Assembly (NCBI RefSeq): GCF_900609065.1 | Contig: NZ_UXAU01000023.1 | Span: 23,501 to 87,500 of the forward strand | Reading direction: 5' to 3' | DNA from: Arthrobacter ulcerisalmonis | GTDB taxonomy: Bacteria > Actinomycetota > Actinomycetes > Actinomycetales > Micrococcaceae | Length of the DNA stretch: 64,000 nt | Shown: in pieces, positions 1 to 7,308 of the stretch | Numbering within the stretch: the first letter of the stretch is position 1 | How the letters are laid out: the number at the start of each line of letters is the position of its first letter | Translations under genes and position numbers: made by a program | Notes under the pieces: generated by a model | The model's input: the letters and a program-made list of their open reading frames with translations, nothing else | The model's database searches: none | What the model was told of the DNA's origin: nothing

Positions 1-158
1 GGCCCCGCGGCGCAGCGAAGCAAGACGTGGGAGCGGGTGGTTGGGCCCACGCCCGCGAGGGCCCCGCGGCGCAGCGAAGCAAGACGTGGGAGCGGGTGGT
101 TGGGCCCACGCCCGCGAGGGCCCCGCGGCGCAGCGAAGCAAGACGTGGGAGCGGGTGG
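1..158. repeat. 59-bp tandem repeat array (about 2.7 copies, cut by the window edge)
   Basis: Three copies start at 1, 60 and 119 with a period of 59 bp. The copies seen are identical over their shared length; the third stops after about 40 bp at 158. Each unit contains GCGGGTGG and CCCACGCCCGC, which can pair into a GC-rich hairpin with a small bulge. The array runs off the left edge, so its full size is unknown. An open frame reads through it into pncB, but the repeat looks non-coding. There are no distinct spacers, so it is not a CRISPR array. Confidence 0.9.
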
Positions 159-175
159 GGACTAGAGTAATTTTC

Positions 176-1504
176 GTGAGCACCTCTGCTGGCTGGGAGC
201 ATCCCCGCACGTCCTTATATACAGACCATTACGAACTGACCATGTTGCAGGCGGCCCTGCATTCGGGCGCCGCGCAACGCAAGTCGGTGTTTGAGGCCTT
301 CGCCCGGCGGCTGCCCGACGGCCGCCGTTACGGCGTGGTGGCGGGCACTGGCCGGTTGCTGGAGGGGCTGGCTAACTTCCGTTTCGGCCCGGCCGAGCTG
401 GAGTTCCTGGCGCGCACCAAGGTGGTCAACCAGCAGACGCTGGACTACCTGGAGTCGTACCGGTTCACCGGCGATATCTGGGGTTACGCCGAGGGCGAAG
501 CGTACTTTCCCAACTCTCCTATCCTGATCGTGGAGGCAACGTTTGCCGAGGCGTGCATGCTGGAGACGTACGTCCTCTCGGTCTTGAACCATGACAGCGC
601 CATCGCCTCGGCCGCGTCCCGGATGATCCGCTCGGCTGGCGGCCGTCCGTGCATTGAGATGGGCTCGCGCCGGACCCATGAGGAGGCCGCAGTGGCATCT
701 GCCCGGGCAGCCGTGATTGCTGGCTTTGATAGCACGTCGAACCTTGAGGCCGGCATGCGCTACGACCTCAAAACCGTGGGTACTGCCGCGCATTCGTTCA
801 CGCTGCTGCACGATACCGAACGCGATGCGTTCGAGGCCCAGCTCGCGTCCTTCGGCACCGGAACCTCGCTGTTGGTGGATACGTACGACGTCGAAGCGGC
901 CGTCCGCACGGCAGTGGACCTGGCCGGGACCGCACTGGGTGCGGTCCGCCTTGACTCGGGCGACCTGGTGGCCCAGGCACAGTGGGTGCGCACCCTGCTG
1001 GATGATCTCGGCAACGTCAACACCAAGATCATGGTTACCTCCGACCTCGACGAGTTTGCGATCGCTGCCCTGCAGTCGGCTCCCGTGGACGCTTATGGCG
1101 TGGGCACGTCGCTGGTGACCGGTTCCGGTGCCCCTACTGCCAGCATGGTGTACAAACTGGTGAGCCGCACCAACGACTCTGGTGATTTCGTCTCGGTGGC
1201 CAAGGCAGCGAAAAACAAGGCGAGCGTTGGCGGTAGGAAGTACGCTTTGCGCAAGCTCAACGACCGCGGCATCGCAGCCGCCGAGATTGTGGGTATCGGT
1301 CACAGGCCTGAAGATGACGGCAATGACCGGCAGCTGCTCCAGCAGTTCATGAAGAACGGCGAACTGCTTCCCGGCTGGACGGGAGCCGAGGGCGTTCGGC
1401 GAGCCCGCCGTCGGCACGCGGATTCCATGGCGGAGCTGCCCTCTGTGGTCAACCGCCTGCAACGCGGCGAACCTGCCATCCCTACTACCTACGAGGAGAG
1501 CTGA
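176..1504 (+). CDS. pncB: nicotinate phosphoribosyltransferase
   Basis: Converts nicotinate plus PRPP to nicotinate mononucleotide in the cytoplasm, the entry step of the Preiss-Handler NAD salvage route. I chose the GTG at 176 (442 aa) because family similarity begins there (SLYTDHYELTML at residues 13-24), whereas the longer open frame upstream translates the tandem repeat. His206 in GTAAHSF matches the histidine that is phosphorylated in this family, and LDSGDL at 259-264 is a typical phosphoribosyl-binding stretch. The stop overlaps the pncA start as ATGA, so the two genes are translationally coupled and act on successive metabolites of one pathway. No strong ribosome binding site is visible before the GTG, so the exact start is less certain than the identity. 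Confidence 0.93.
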   Translation: MSTSAGWEHPRTSLYTDHYELTMLQAALHSGAAQRKSVFEAFARRLPDGRRYGVVAGTGRLLEGLANFRFGPAELEFLARTKVVNQQTLDYLESYRFTGDIWGYAEGEAYFPNSPILIVEATFAEACMLETYVLSVLNHDSAIASAASRMIRSAGGRPCIEMGSRRTHEEAAVASARAAVIAGFDSTSNLEAGMRYDLKTVGTAAHSFTLLHDTERDAFEAQLASFGTGTSLLVDTYDVEAAVRTAVDLAGTALGAVRLDSGDLVAQAQWVRTLLDDLGNVNTKIMVTSDLDEFAIAALQSAPVDAYGVGTSLVTGSGAPTASMVYKLVSRTNDSGDFVSVAKAAKNKASVGGRKYALRKLNDRGIAAAEIVGIGHRPEDDGNDRQLLQQFMKNGELLPGWTGAEGVRRARRRHADSMAELPSVVNRLQRGEPAIPTTYEES

Positions 1505-2130
1505 TGTCTCGCGCATTGATTATCGTGGACGTCCAGAACGACTTCTGCGAAGGTGGAACGCTTCCCGTGGCCGGTGGGTCCGACCTCGCCGGCGCCATCA
1601 GCGAATACGTCGACGCACACCAGGGTGAATTCGACCATGTAGTTGCCACCCAGGACTGGCATGTGGATCCGGGCGGGCACTTCTCCGCGGAACCGGACTT
1701 CAAGGACAGCTGGCCGCCGCACTGCGTCGCTGGCACGTCAGGAGCGGAACTCCACGCTGACCTTGATACCGAATACATCGAGGCCTACTTCCGGAAGGGA
1801 CAGTTCTCGGCTGCCTACTCGGGATTCGAGGGGCTGCTGGCACCGGAAGACGCAGTTCCCACCGGCGAGCGCCAGCCGGGGTCCATGCCGGGCACGGAGT
1901 CACAGGTGGACCTGGACGCCGTCGGCCTCGACGAATGGCTGCAGGAGAACGACGTCGATGATGTCGTCATTGTGGGACTGGCCGCCGACTACTGCGTCCG
2001 GGCCACGGCCCTCGATGCAGTCCAGGCCGGTTACGGAGTCACTGTGGTGGAAGCCTTGACGGCAGGCATCGGCGATGACCTCTCCGACGTCTTTGCCGAG
2101 CTTGAACTGGGCGGAGTCGAGCTGGCCTAG
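1504..2130 (+). CDS. pncA: nicotinamidase
   Basis: Hydrolyses nicotinamide to nicotinate and ammonia, feeding PncB encoded immediately upstream. The 208-aa protein has the isochorismatase-like cysteine hydrolase fold. The catalytic triad can be placed as Asp9 (VDVQNDF), Lys98 (YFRKGQ) and Cys164 (ADYCVRATALDA). The metal ligands of the family appear in TQDWHVDPGGHFS (Asp51, His53, His59). The start overlaps the pncB stop by four bases. Length is slightly above the roughly 186 aa of the mycobacterial enzyme and close to the 213 aa of E. coli PncA. An SOS box begins 10 bp after the stop, so the umuD promoter lies right behind this gene. Confidence 0.93.
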   Translation: MSRALIIVDVQNDFCEGGTLPVAGGSDLAGAISEYVDAHQGEFDHVVATQDWHVDPGGHFSAEPDFKDSWPPHCVAGTSGAELHADLDTEYIEAYFRKGQFSAAYSGFEGLLAPEDAVPTGERQPGSMPGTESQVDLDAVGLDEWLQENDVDDVVIVGLAADYCVRATALDAVQAGYGVTVVEALTAGIGDDLSDVFAELELGGVELA

Positions 2131-2140
2131 TATGCTGTTT

Positions 2141-2162
2141 CATTAGAACAAGTGTTCTAATG
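2141..2162. promoter_or_regulatory. LexA operator (SOS box) before umuD
   Basis: A perfect 10-bp inverted repeat, CATTAGAACA and TGTTCTAATG, separated by AG. It contains the core GAAC-N4-GTTC, the Gram-positive/actinobacterial LexA box pattern. It lies 16 bp before the preferred umuD start codon and just after pncA, so it should place umuDC, but not pncBA, under SOS control. Confidence 0.9.
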
Positions 2163-2178
2163 AAGTGAGGTGCAGGTC

Positions 2179-2574
2179 ATGGATTCCATTGCGGCGAAAC
2201 CACCGGGCGAGTCGTACCTGCCCATCGGCTTTGCATCACCGGCGCAGGATTACTTCAGCGCTCGGATTGATCTGAACAAGCACCTGATCGGTGATATCAC
2301 CAGCACTTTCATCATGCGGGTCCAGGGTGATGGCATGGTGGGCTCGGGTATCGCCGACGGCGACGAACTCATCGTTGACCGCTCCCTGGAGCCGCAGAGC
2401 GGATCGGTGGTGGTGGCAGTCCTCGACGGCGAAATGCTGGTCCGGCGACTGGTACACACCCCGGCAGGAACCGCCTTAGTGGCGGACCATCCTGGGTTTG
2501 AGACCATCGCGGTGGACCCTGCTGCTGACCTGGGTATCTGGGGCGTCGTCACCCGCTGCCTGCACCGAGTCTGA
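2179..2574 (+). CDS. umuD: UmuD-like S24-family protein lacking the self-cleavage residues
   Basis: A 131-aa homologue of the UmuD subunit of translesion polymerase V, a LexA-related S24 fold. ATG 2179 is preferred over GTG 2170 because GAGGTG sits six bases upstream. The match to E. coli UmuD is clear across [30 protein letters not shown] and LGIWGVV. Both catalytic positions are changed: the serine of the usual GDSM is glycine (GDGM, Gly52), and the lysine of DGEFTVKKL is arginine (DGEMLVRRL, Arg89). The usual Cys-Gly or Ala-Gly cleavage site reads Ile-Gly. By family rules it should not cleave itself. It may act as an uncleaved or constitutively UmuD'-like partner, or be decaying beside the broken umuC. 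SOS-regulated from the upstream box. Confidence 0.87.
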   Translation: MDSIAAKPPGESYLPIGFASPAQDYFSARIDLNKHLIGDITSTFIMRVQGDGMVGSGIADGDELIVDRSLEPQSGSVVVAVLDGEMLVRRLVHTPAGTALVADHPGFETIAVDPAADLGIWGVVTRCLHRV

Positions 2575-2575
2575 C

Positions 2576-2911
2576 GTGAACGGTGGGCACGCAGTCGCTG
2601 CGAGCGGTACACCTGAGTCCGCGCCGGCCCGACCGTGCTTCGCGCTGGTGGATGTGAACAACTTCTACGTGTCCGCCGAGCGGGTCTTCAACCCTAAACT
2701 CGAAAACCGGCCGGTGGTGATCCTGTCCAACAATGACGGCTGCGTCATTACCCGCAGCGCTGAGGCCAAGGCCCTGGGCATCGACATGGGCACGCCGTGG
2801 TTCAAGATTGCGGCGCAGGCGAAGGCATGGGGACTCGTTGGGCTGTCCAGCAATTACGAACTGTACGGTGACCTGAGCGCACGCGTCATGAACCCTCGCA
2901 TGTTGCAGTGA
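2576..2911 (+). pseudogene. umuC: umuC, N-terminal fragment (105 native codons plus 6 from the insertion)
   Basis: Start of the Y-family polymerase UmuC, with [11 protein letters not shown] (metal-binding Asp), [11 protein letters not shown] and [18 protein letters not shown] 2576 follows the umuD stop by one base. Colinearity with UmuC ends after the ATG at 2888-2890. The next six codons (NPRMLQ) and the stop come from the inserted element. The remainder of the gene lies at 10304-11308, and joining codon 105 to 10304 restores the family spacing (RVM, ten residues, EIYSIDEAF). The fragment lacks the SIDEAF catalytic motif and the thumb and little-finger domains, so it cannot be an active polymerase. 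Confidence 0.92.
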
Positions 2912-2917
2912 ATGCAA
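2903..2917. repeat. palindrome TTGCA-N5-TGCAA, left copy
   Basis: TTGCAGTGAATGCAA, 13 bp inside the left boundary of the element. It shares TTGCANNNAATGCAA with the copy at 3041-3055. Its size, two 5-bp arms around a 5-bp centre, suits a tyrosine recombinase or HTH regulator binding site. It extends by one pair to GTTGCA/TGCAAC. Confidence 0.7.
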
Positions 2918-3009
2918 CTGTTCACACTTGCAAACGACGTCTATTCACCAGAGAGGTGCGGATCTGCTCTGACCATAACAGCGAGATCTGGCGGATGCTG
3001 AGATCTGAG

Positions 3010-3037
3010 TTGACAGGGTGATGCACTGTCCCATACT
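3010..3037 (+). promoter_or_regulatory. predicted promoter of the recombinase operon
   Basis: TTGACA at 3010-3015, a perfect -35 hexamer, lies 16 bp before CATACT at 3032-3037. The expected start of transcription, about 3043-3045, falls inside the second palindrome (3041-3055) and close to the ATG at 3050, giving a very short or leaderless message that protein binding to the palindrome could block. Confidence 0.55.
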
Positions 3038-3040
3038 TTG

Positions 3041-3055
3041 TTGCATCTAATGCAA
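3041..3055. repeat. palindrome TTGCA-N5-TGCAA, copy over the recombinase start
   Basis: TTGCATCTAATGCAA covers the predicted transcription start, and its right half contains the recombinase ATG (3050-3052). Twelve of 15 bases equal the copy at 2903-2917. The position suggests an autoregulatory operator shared with the end-binding site of the element. Confidence 0.65.
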
Positions 3056-4168
3056 GATTTTGGGGCTTCTCCAGCGGCGCTTCGGCTGATCACGTCAGCA
3101 TCGAACGTCGCACTGGCGAACCCGGAAGCGCAGGTTTTCAGCGCGATGATCGATGGTTGGCGGAACCAGCAGCTGTCGCGCGGACTCCGTGAGCAGACGA
3201 TACGGAACCGGACGGCGACGGTGACGCGGTTCCGTGATTTCGTGGACAAACCGCCATGGAGGTGGACGGTCGCGGATGTGGATGAGTTCACTGCTGAGTC
3301 CGGCGGTCGCACTCGGACGCTGTCGACGATGCGCGCCAACCATGGGTCTATCCGTGGGTTCTGTGATTACCTCACGAACCCGTTGTACGACTGGATGGAG
3401 ATCTGCGATCGCGAGTTTGGGGAGGTCCCCTCGCAGGTGTGTCTGCCGTGGAACACGGTGGCGCATCGGTTCGAGTTTGAAGGCGATGGGAAGCGTCGCC
3501 CGTTCACGTACGACGAGATTGAGCGCCTGTTTGACACGGCCGACGCTCGCGTCGAGCTGCTCGTGAGCTCCGGGAGAAAGGGTGCGCTCGGCGCGTTGCG
3601 GGATGCCCAGTTGCTGAAGACGGTCTACGCGTTCGGTCTGCGCCGCACTGAGGCGGTGATGCTCGATACCGTCGATTTGCACCACAACGCGAAGATGCGG
3701 CAGTGGGGGCGCTACGGCGCGGTTCACGTGCGATGGGCGAAGGCGGCGGGCGGTGGCGCGCCACGACGTCGCACGGTGCTGCTGGTGCCGGAGTTCGACT
3801 GGTGGGTGCCCGGAATGCAGCAATGGCTCGAGCAGGCCCGGGCCCGTTTCGCGCCCGGAGACCGCCTCGACGCGCTCTGGGTGACCGAGCGCCGTACGCG
3901 TCTGTCTGCTGGGTATCTCGACCGGAGGTTCGCAGAGCTGCGTGATGAAGCCGGCCTGTCGAAGGATCTGACGCTGCACAGCCTCCGGCATTCCTATGTC
4001 ACGCACCTTCTGGAGTTCGGGTACGCCGATCGATTCGTCCAAGAGCAGGTCGGGCATATGCATGCCTCGACGACCTCGATCTACGCCTCCGTCAGTTCGG
4101 ACTACAAGAACCGCGTGCTCGCCGAAGCGCTGAAGGCCCTCATCGAAGGAGAAGTTGATGACCGTTGA
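3050..4168 (+). CDS. tyrosine recombinase/integrase of the element
   Basis: A 372-aa site-specific recombinase with an N-terminal SAM-like core-binding region (about residues 25-115) and a C-terminal catalytic domain (about 150-360). The catalytic set looks complete: Arg198 (AFGLRRTEAV), a candidate Lys231 (VRWAKAAGG), His310-x-x-Arg313 (LTLHSLRHSY), His336 (VGHMHASTT) and nucleophile Tyr345 (SIYASV). It should therefore be able to cut and join DNA through a phosphotyrosine. ATG 3050 is chosen; an in-frame TTG at 3038 is the alternative. The end overlaps the next gene by 11 bp, and it shares an operon with an HTH protein and a zinc-ribbon protein. Probable role: integration and excision of the element. 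Confidence 0.92.
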   Translation: MQDFGASPAALRLITSASNVALANPEAQVFSAMIDGWRNQQLSRGLREQTIRNRTATVTRFRDFVDKPPWRWTVADVDEFTAESGGRTRTLSTMRANHGSIRGFCDYLTNPLYDWMEICDREFGEVPSQVCLPWNTVAHRFEFEGDGKRRPFTYDEIERLFDTADARVELLVSSGRKGALGALRDAQLLKTVYAFGLRRTEAVMLDTVDLHHNAKMRQWGRYGAVHVRWAKAAGGGAPRRRTVLLVPEFDWWVPGMQQWLEQARARFAPGDRLDALWVTERRTRLSAGYLDRRFAELRDEAGLSKDLTLHSLRHSYVTHLLEFGYADRFVQEQVGHMHASTTSIYASVSSDYKNRVLAEALKALIEGEVDDR

Positions 4169-4493
4169 GCTCGACACCGGCTGGAATCTGCGCAGCGTGA
4201 TGGCTTCGCGCGGGATCTTCCAGACCTCCAAGCTGAAGCCCCTGCTCGAAGAGCGCGGCATCGACCTGTCCCGGGAGCAGGTCTATCGGCTGGTGACTCA
4301 GCCGCCACAGCGGGTGCGTCTTGACGTGTTGGCGGCGTTGTGCGATGCACTGGAGTGCTCGCTCAACGATCTCGTGACGATCACTCGCCGGGAGGCCTTG
4401 GCCCCGGTGGCGGTGGGCGAGGAGGCGACACGGGGGTCGATCGGTGATCTCCGTCCTGTTCGCGCGGCGATTCGTCGGCCGCGTACGAAGTAG
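4158..4493 (+). CDS. small helix-turn-helix protein of the recombination module
   Basis: A 111-aa protein beginning at ATG 4158, chosen because AAGGAG lies five bases upstream. Residues about 5-80 resemble the short Cro/C1-type (HTH_26) fold: SREQVYRLVTQPPQRVRLD, followed by VLAALCDALECSLNDL. The tail is basic (RAAIRRPRTK). It overlaps the recombinase gene by 11 bp and is followed five bp later by the zinc-ribbon gene, so expression is coupled. It could repress the module by binding the TTGCA palindromes, or act as a directionality or accessory factor comparable in position to TnpC of Tn554. That role is inference from context. Confidence 0.75.
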   Translation: MTVELDTGWNLRSVMASRGIFQTSKLKPLLEERGIDLSREQVYRLVTQPPQRVRLDVLAALCDALECSLNDLVTITRREALAPVAVGEEATRGSIGDLRPVRAAIRRPRTK

Positions 4494-4498
4494 CCGCG

Positions 4499-6448
4499 GT
4501 GGCCAAGCCTCCGCAGCTGCCGCGAGTCGCTGAAGTCGTCGCTCTCGTCCACCCTCTCGTTCCCGAAATCTCTCGCGAGCGAATCGCTGAGATCGTGCAT
4601 TCGGTTGCGCCAGTACCCCTCACGCAGCGGCTTCTTGAGCTCGCGCTGATCAAGCAGCCCGGAGTCCTGGAGGGGCAGCATGCGAACGTGCCGGTGACCG
4701 TTCAGGATCTGGCCCGCGCGCTGGTCGAAGAAGGGGCAAGCCGGGTGATGCTGCCGACGTGCGAGTCCTGCGGACGCGCGGTGAGAATGCCCCACAAGAC
4801 GCCGGGCGGTGGTCGGCACTGCTCCCGATGCGAGCGGAACGCCCGGTCCGTCTCGTGCGCGTCCTGTGGCCGGGTCCGGCCCGTGCAGCGCACGATCGAC
4901 GGACAGCGCTTTTGCCGTGACTGTTGGCGAGCCGACCCTCGATCGTTCGGCGACTGCTCGCGGTGCGGTCAGCATGCGACCATCATCGTCCGTCGCCCGG
5001 AACTGGTCTGTCTGGCCTGCTACACCGCACCGATCAAGACCTGTGGTCTCTGCGGAGAACCTGGCCGCGTCGCCTCCCACCTCGACGGACGACGAGTATG
5101 CGCGCGCTGCTACTACGCGATGCGCAGACCACAACCTTGTCCCGAGTGCGCGCGCAGGGTGTTCCTGACCGGCTTCATGAATGGCCAGATGGTCTGCGCC
5201 GACTGCGCGGGCACTCCGATCACGATGGCCTGCCCCGGATGCGGCTCGATCGAGGAGATCCGCAAACATCACCTCTGCGTCGAGTGCCGCCGGCCCGTCG
5301 CGATCCAGCAACTGCTCGCCGACGATGCGGGAGAGATCCGCGCGGACCTCCACCCCCTTGCTGACTATCTGCTCACGCACCATGGCAAAGCGGCGTCGCT
5401 CGAACGCTGGCTGCACAAGAGCAAGTGCGCGATGGTGCTCCGCGAGCTCGCGGACGGGACCCTGCCGCTCACCGCCGAGGCGATCATCACCCGAGCCCGG
5501 TCGGGACAGTCGGTCGCGTTCCTCCTCTCACTGCTGGTCCGTTCCGGCGTGCTGCCGGAGCTCGACGTCGAGGGCACGCGTTTCACCCACTGGCTCAACG
5601 ACTGGCTCGATGGCATCGACCATCCCGAGGACCGGTTGATCCTGCGCCGATACTGCACCTGGGAGCTCCTCCGATCCACTCGGGCACTGCGCATCGCGTC
5701 CAGCCCTGCTTCCGGATTCCAGAGGCAACGGACTGCGCTGAAGTACTGCGCCGCGTTCCTTGGAGAGATCCGGTCGCACCAGGAGACGCTGGCGACGTTT
5801 CCGCAGCGCCTACTCGACGCGCATCTGACCGATTCGCCCAGCCAACGCGACGCGCTGGCACCGTTCACTCGCTGGCTGCGAAAGCACCGGTTGAGCACCC
5901 TTCGCGTCGAGTTTCGAGCCCATCGCCTCGAAGGGCGAGACTATGCCTCCGACCACCGATGGCAGATGGCCCGCAGGTTCCTGTCCGATGCCGACATGGA
6001 CCCGAAGACCCGGGCCGCGGGTCTCCTCGTACTGCTCTACGGCATCCAGCTGACCCGCATCGTCACGATCACCCGGGCACAGGTCGATACGAGCTCGCAG
6101 CCCGTGACGCTCACCGTCGGAGCCGAGCCGATCAAGGTCCCAGAGATCCTCGGCGACGCCATCGTCGAGCTCGTCGATGCCACAAAGGGCCATCCTGAAG
6201 GGTGGTTGTTCCCCGGCCGGAACCCGGGCCGTCACCTCACCCCGGGGCCGCTCAGCCGTCGCCTTCGCGCCGAAGGCCTGCTTGCCGGGAGCGCCCGCAC
6301 GACAGCGCTCATCGAGCTCACCCGGCAACTGCATCCCCGGATCGTCTCGGATCTCCTCGGCATCACGACGGCATCCGCTGCCTCATGGTCGCGTCTCGCC
6401 GGTGGCGAGTGGTCCGATTACCCGGCTCTCCGCTCCACCCACCCCTGA
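4499..6448 (+). CDS. six-zinc-ribbon protein with a degenerate recombinase-like C-terminus
   Basis: A 649-aa protein starting at GTG 4499. Residues 88-263 hold twelve CxxC knuckles that pair into six zinc ribbons: C88/91-C108/111, C120/123-C139/142, C153/156-C171/174, C182/185-C201/204, C214/217-C233/236 and C245/248-C260/263. The region from about 380 looks helical and like a core-binding domain. Residues about 490-640 resemble a tyrosine recombinase catalytic fold (GLLVLLYGIQLTRIVTITR, then SDLLGITTASAASWSRLA), but the HxxR motif is absent and the nucleophile position is Trp. I infer a catalytically dead, DNA- or protein-binding partner of the upstream recombinase. I do not recognise a characterised family. 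It converges directly with the metal operon (stops at 6448 and 6449). Confidence 0.8.
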   Translation: MAKPPQLPRVAEVVALVHPLVPEISRERIAEIVHSVAPVPLTQRLLELALIKQPGVLEGQHANVPVTVQDLARALVEEGASRVMLPTCESCGRAVRMPHKTPGGGRHCSRCERNARSVSCASCGRVRPVQRTIDGQRFCRDCWRADPRSFGDCSRCGQHATIIVRRPELVCLACYTAPIKTCGLCGEPGRVASHLDGRRVCARCYYAMRRPQPCPECARRVFLTGFMNGQMVCADCAGTPITMACPGCGSIEEIRKHHLCVECRRPVAIQQLLADDAGEIRADLHPLADYLLTHHGKAASLERWLHKSKCAMVLRELADGTLPLTAEAIITRARSGQSVAFLLSLLVRSGVLPELDVEGTRFTHWLNDWLDGIDHPEDRLILRRYCTWELLRSTRALRIASSPASGFQRQRTALKYCAAFLGEIRSHQETLATFPQRLLDAHLTDSPSQRDALAPFTRWLRKHRLSTLRVEFRAHRLEGRDYASDHRWQMARRFLSDADMDPKTRAAGLLVLLYGIQLTRIVTITRAQVDTSSQPVTLTVGAEPIKVPEILGDAIVELVDATKGHPEGWLFPGRNPGRHLTPGPLSRRLRAEGLLAGSARTTALIELTRQLHPRIVSDLLGITTASAASWSRLAGGEWSDYPALRSTHP

Positions 6449-6766
6449 TCAAGCATCACCCGTCAGAGCCGGGCCGGAAATCGCTTCGCGCAGTTGCTCG
6501 ACGGTCGGAGAGCCTCCCAGCCCGGCAGGGGTACGGAACACCCGGCAGGCGAGCCCGACCGGCGTGTGCTCGTCGGCGAAGGGATCGACGCCGTCGACGA
6601 GGACGGTCGGTGACCCGTGGAATCCGAGGCGCTCGGCGTCCTCGGCGGTCTCGACCAACTGTCGTGTGACGCGGATATCTGATCGACCGTCGAGCAGCTC
6701 AGCAAGCCGGCGGTCGAGTACTTCCCAGTTCGGGCAGCCGTCGAAGTACTGCAGGGTGATCTCCAT
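6449..6766 (-). CDS. thioredoxin-fold protein of the metal-resistance operon
   Basis: A 105-aa protein that begins MEITLQYFDGCPNW, a pattern of small thioredoxin-like proteins often found next to mercury or cadmium genes. The usual CxxC is CPNW, with only one cysteine in the motif; a second Cys is at residue 74 (GLACRVF). The cis-proline loop is visible (GFHGSPTVLVDG). It is the last gene of the cmtR-ATPase-cadD-lspA operon, 11 bp after lspA. A dithiol reductase role is doubtful with a single active-site Cys, so metal binding or thiol handling is an inference. The longer frame upstream overlaps lspA and was discarded. Confidence 0.75.
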   Translation of the reverse strand: MEITLQYFDGCPNWEVLDRRLAELLDGRSDIRVTRQLVETAEDAERLGFHGSPTVLVDGVDPFADEHTPVGLACRVFRTPAGLGGSPTVEQLREAISGPALTGDA

Positions 6767-6777
6767 GGTTGGCCCTC

Positions 6778-7308
6778 TCAGTTCTCGGTGCCGCGGAGCA
6801 TCAGGAGCGCTCCGGCAATCGTAGCGGTGACGATCACGATGTCGGCGAGGTTCCCGATGAACCAGTTGCCGTAGGCGAGGAAGTCGACGACGTGCCCCCG
6901 GGCGAATCCTGGTTGGCGGAAAAGCCGGTCGCCGGCGTGCGAAGCAGCGGCCCCGCCGAGCGCACCGATCACGATCGCCCACCCGGGGCGTCGGACCCGG
7001 AACGCGAACACGATCGCGGTGGCCGTGGCCGCGACGGCGATGAGAGCGAACACCCAGGTGAAGCTCTCCCCGAAGGAGAACGCCGCGCCGGGGTTGTACG
7101 CGAGCTGCAGGCCCAACAGGTCGCCGATCAGCGGGATGCGCTCGTGCTCCGACAGGGTGGCCTCGGCCCACACTTTCGTTCCCTGATCGATCACGACGAC
7201 GACCACTGCGATCAGAAGCGCCCAGGCAGTGAGCCGCCAGCGTCCTCTCTGCGGACGCTCTCCCGACGCCGATGCCGACTCAACGTCGGTATTCGTGTCC
7301 GGGGTCAT
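6778..7308 (-). CDS. lspA: lipoprotein signal peptidase (element-borne copy)
   Basis: A 176-aa inner-membrane aspartyl protease of the signal peptidase II family, which removes signal peptides from prolipoproteins. It has four membrane segments. Family motifs are visible: DQGTKVWA, YNPGAAFSFGE, the first catalytic Asp region (SHAGDRLFR, diverged from the usual GNLIDR) and the second (GNLADIVIV). The start overlaps the CadD-type gene by four bases. No lipoprotein is encoded in the element, so its link to metal resistance is unclear. LspA-type genes also accompany lead and cadmium operons elsewhere (for example PbrC), which supports a real functional association. Confidence 0.88.
   Translation of the reverse strand: MTPDTNTDVESASASGERPQRGRWRLTAWALLIAVVVVVIDQGTKVWAEATLSEHERIPLIGDLLGLQLAYNPGAAFSFGESFTWVFALIAVAATATAIVFAFRVRRPGWAIVIGALGGAAASHAGDRLFRQPGFARGHVVDFLAYGNWFIGNLADIVIVTATIAGALLMLRGTEN

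Noticed and set aside
1..158. Tandem repeat considered as a CRISPR array
   Set aside because: Units are contiguous and identical, with no unique spacers and no cas genes.
41..175. N-terminal extension of PncB
   Set aside because: The extension translates the 59-bp repeats, and family similarity starts at GTG 176.
215..1516. A 433-aa minus-strand open frame opposite pncB
   Set aside because: It is the mirror of a high-GC coding gene; its composition is random-like and the + strand gene has clear family motifs.
3095..4261. A 388-aa minus-strand frame over the recombinase
   Set aside because: The + strand protein carries a complete tyrosine recombinase catalytic set; the minus frame has no recognisable motif.
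4298..5416. A 372-aa minus-strand frame over the zinc-ribbon gene
   Set aside because: The regular CxxC pattern on the + strand proves the coding strand.
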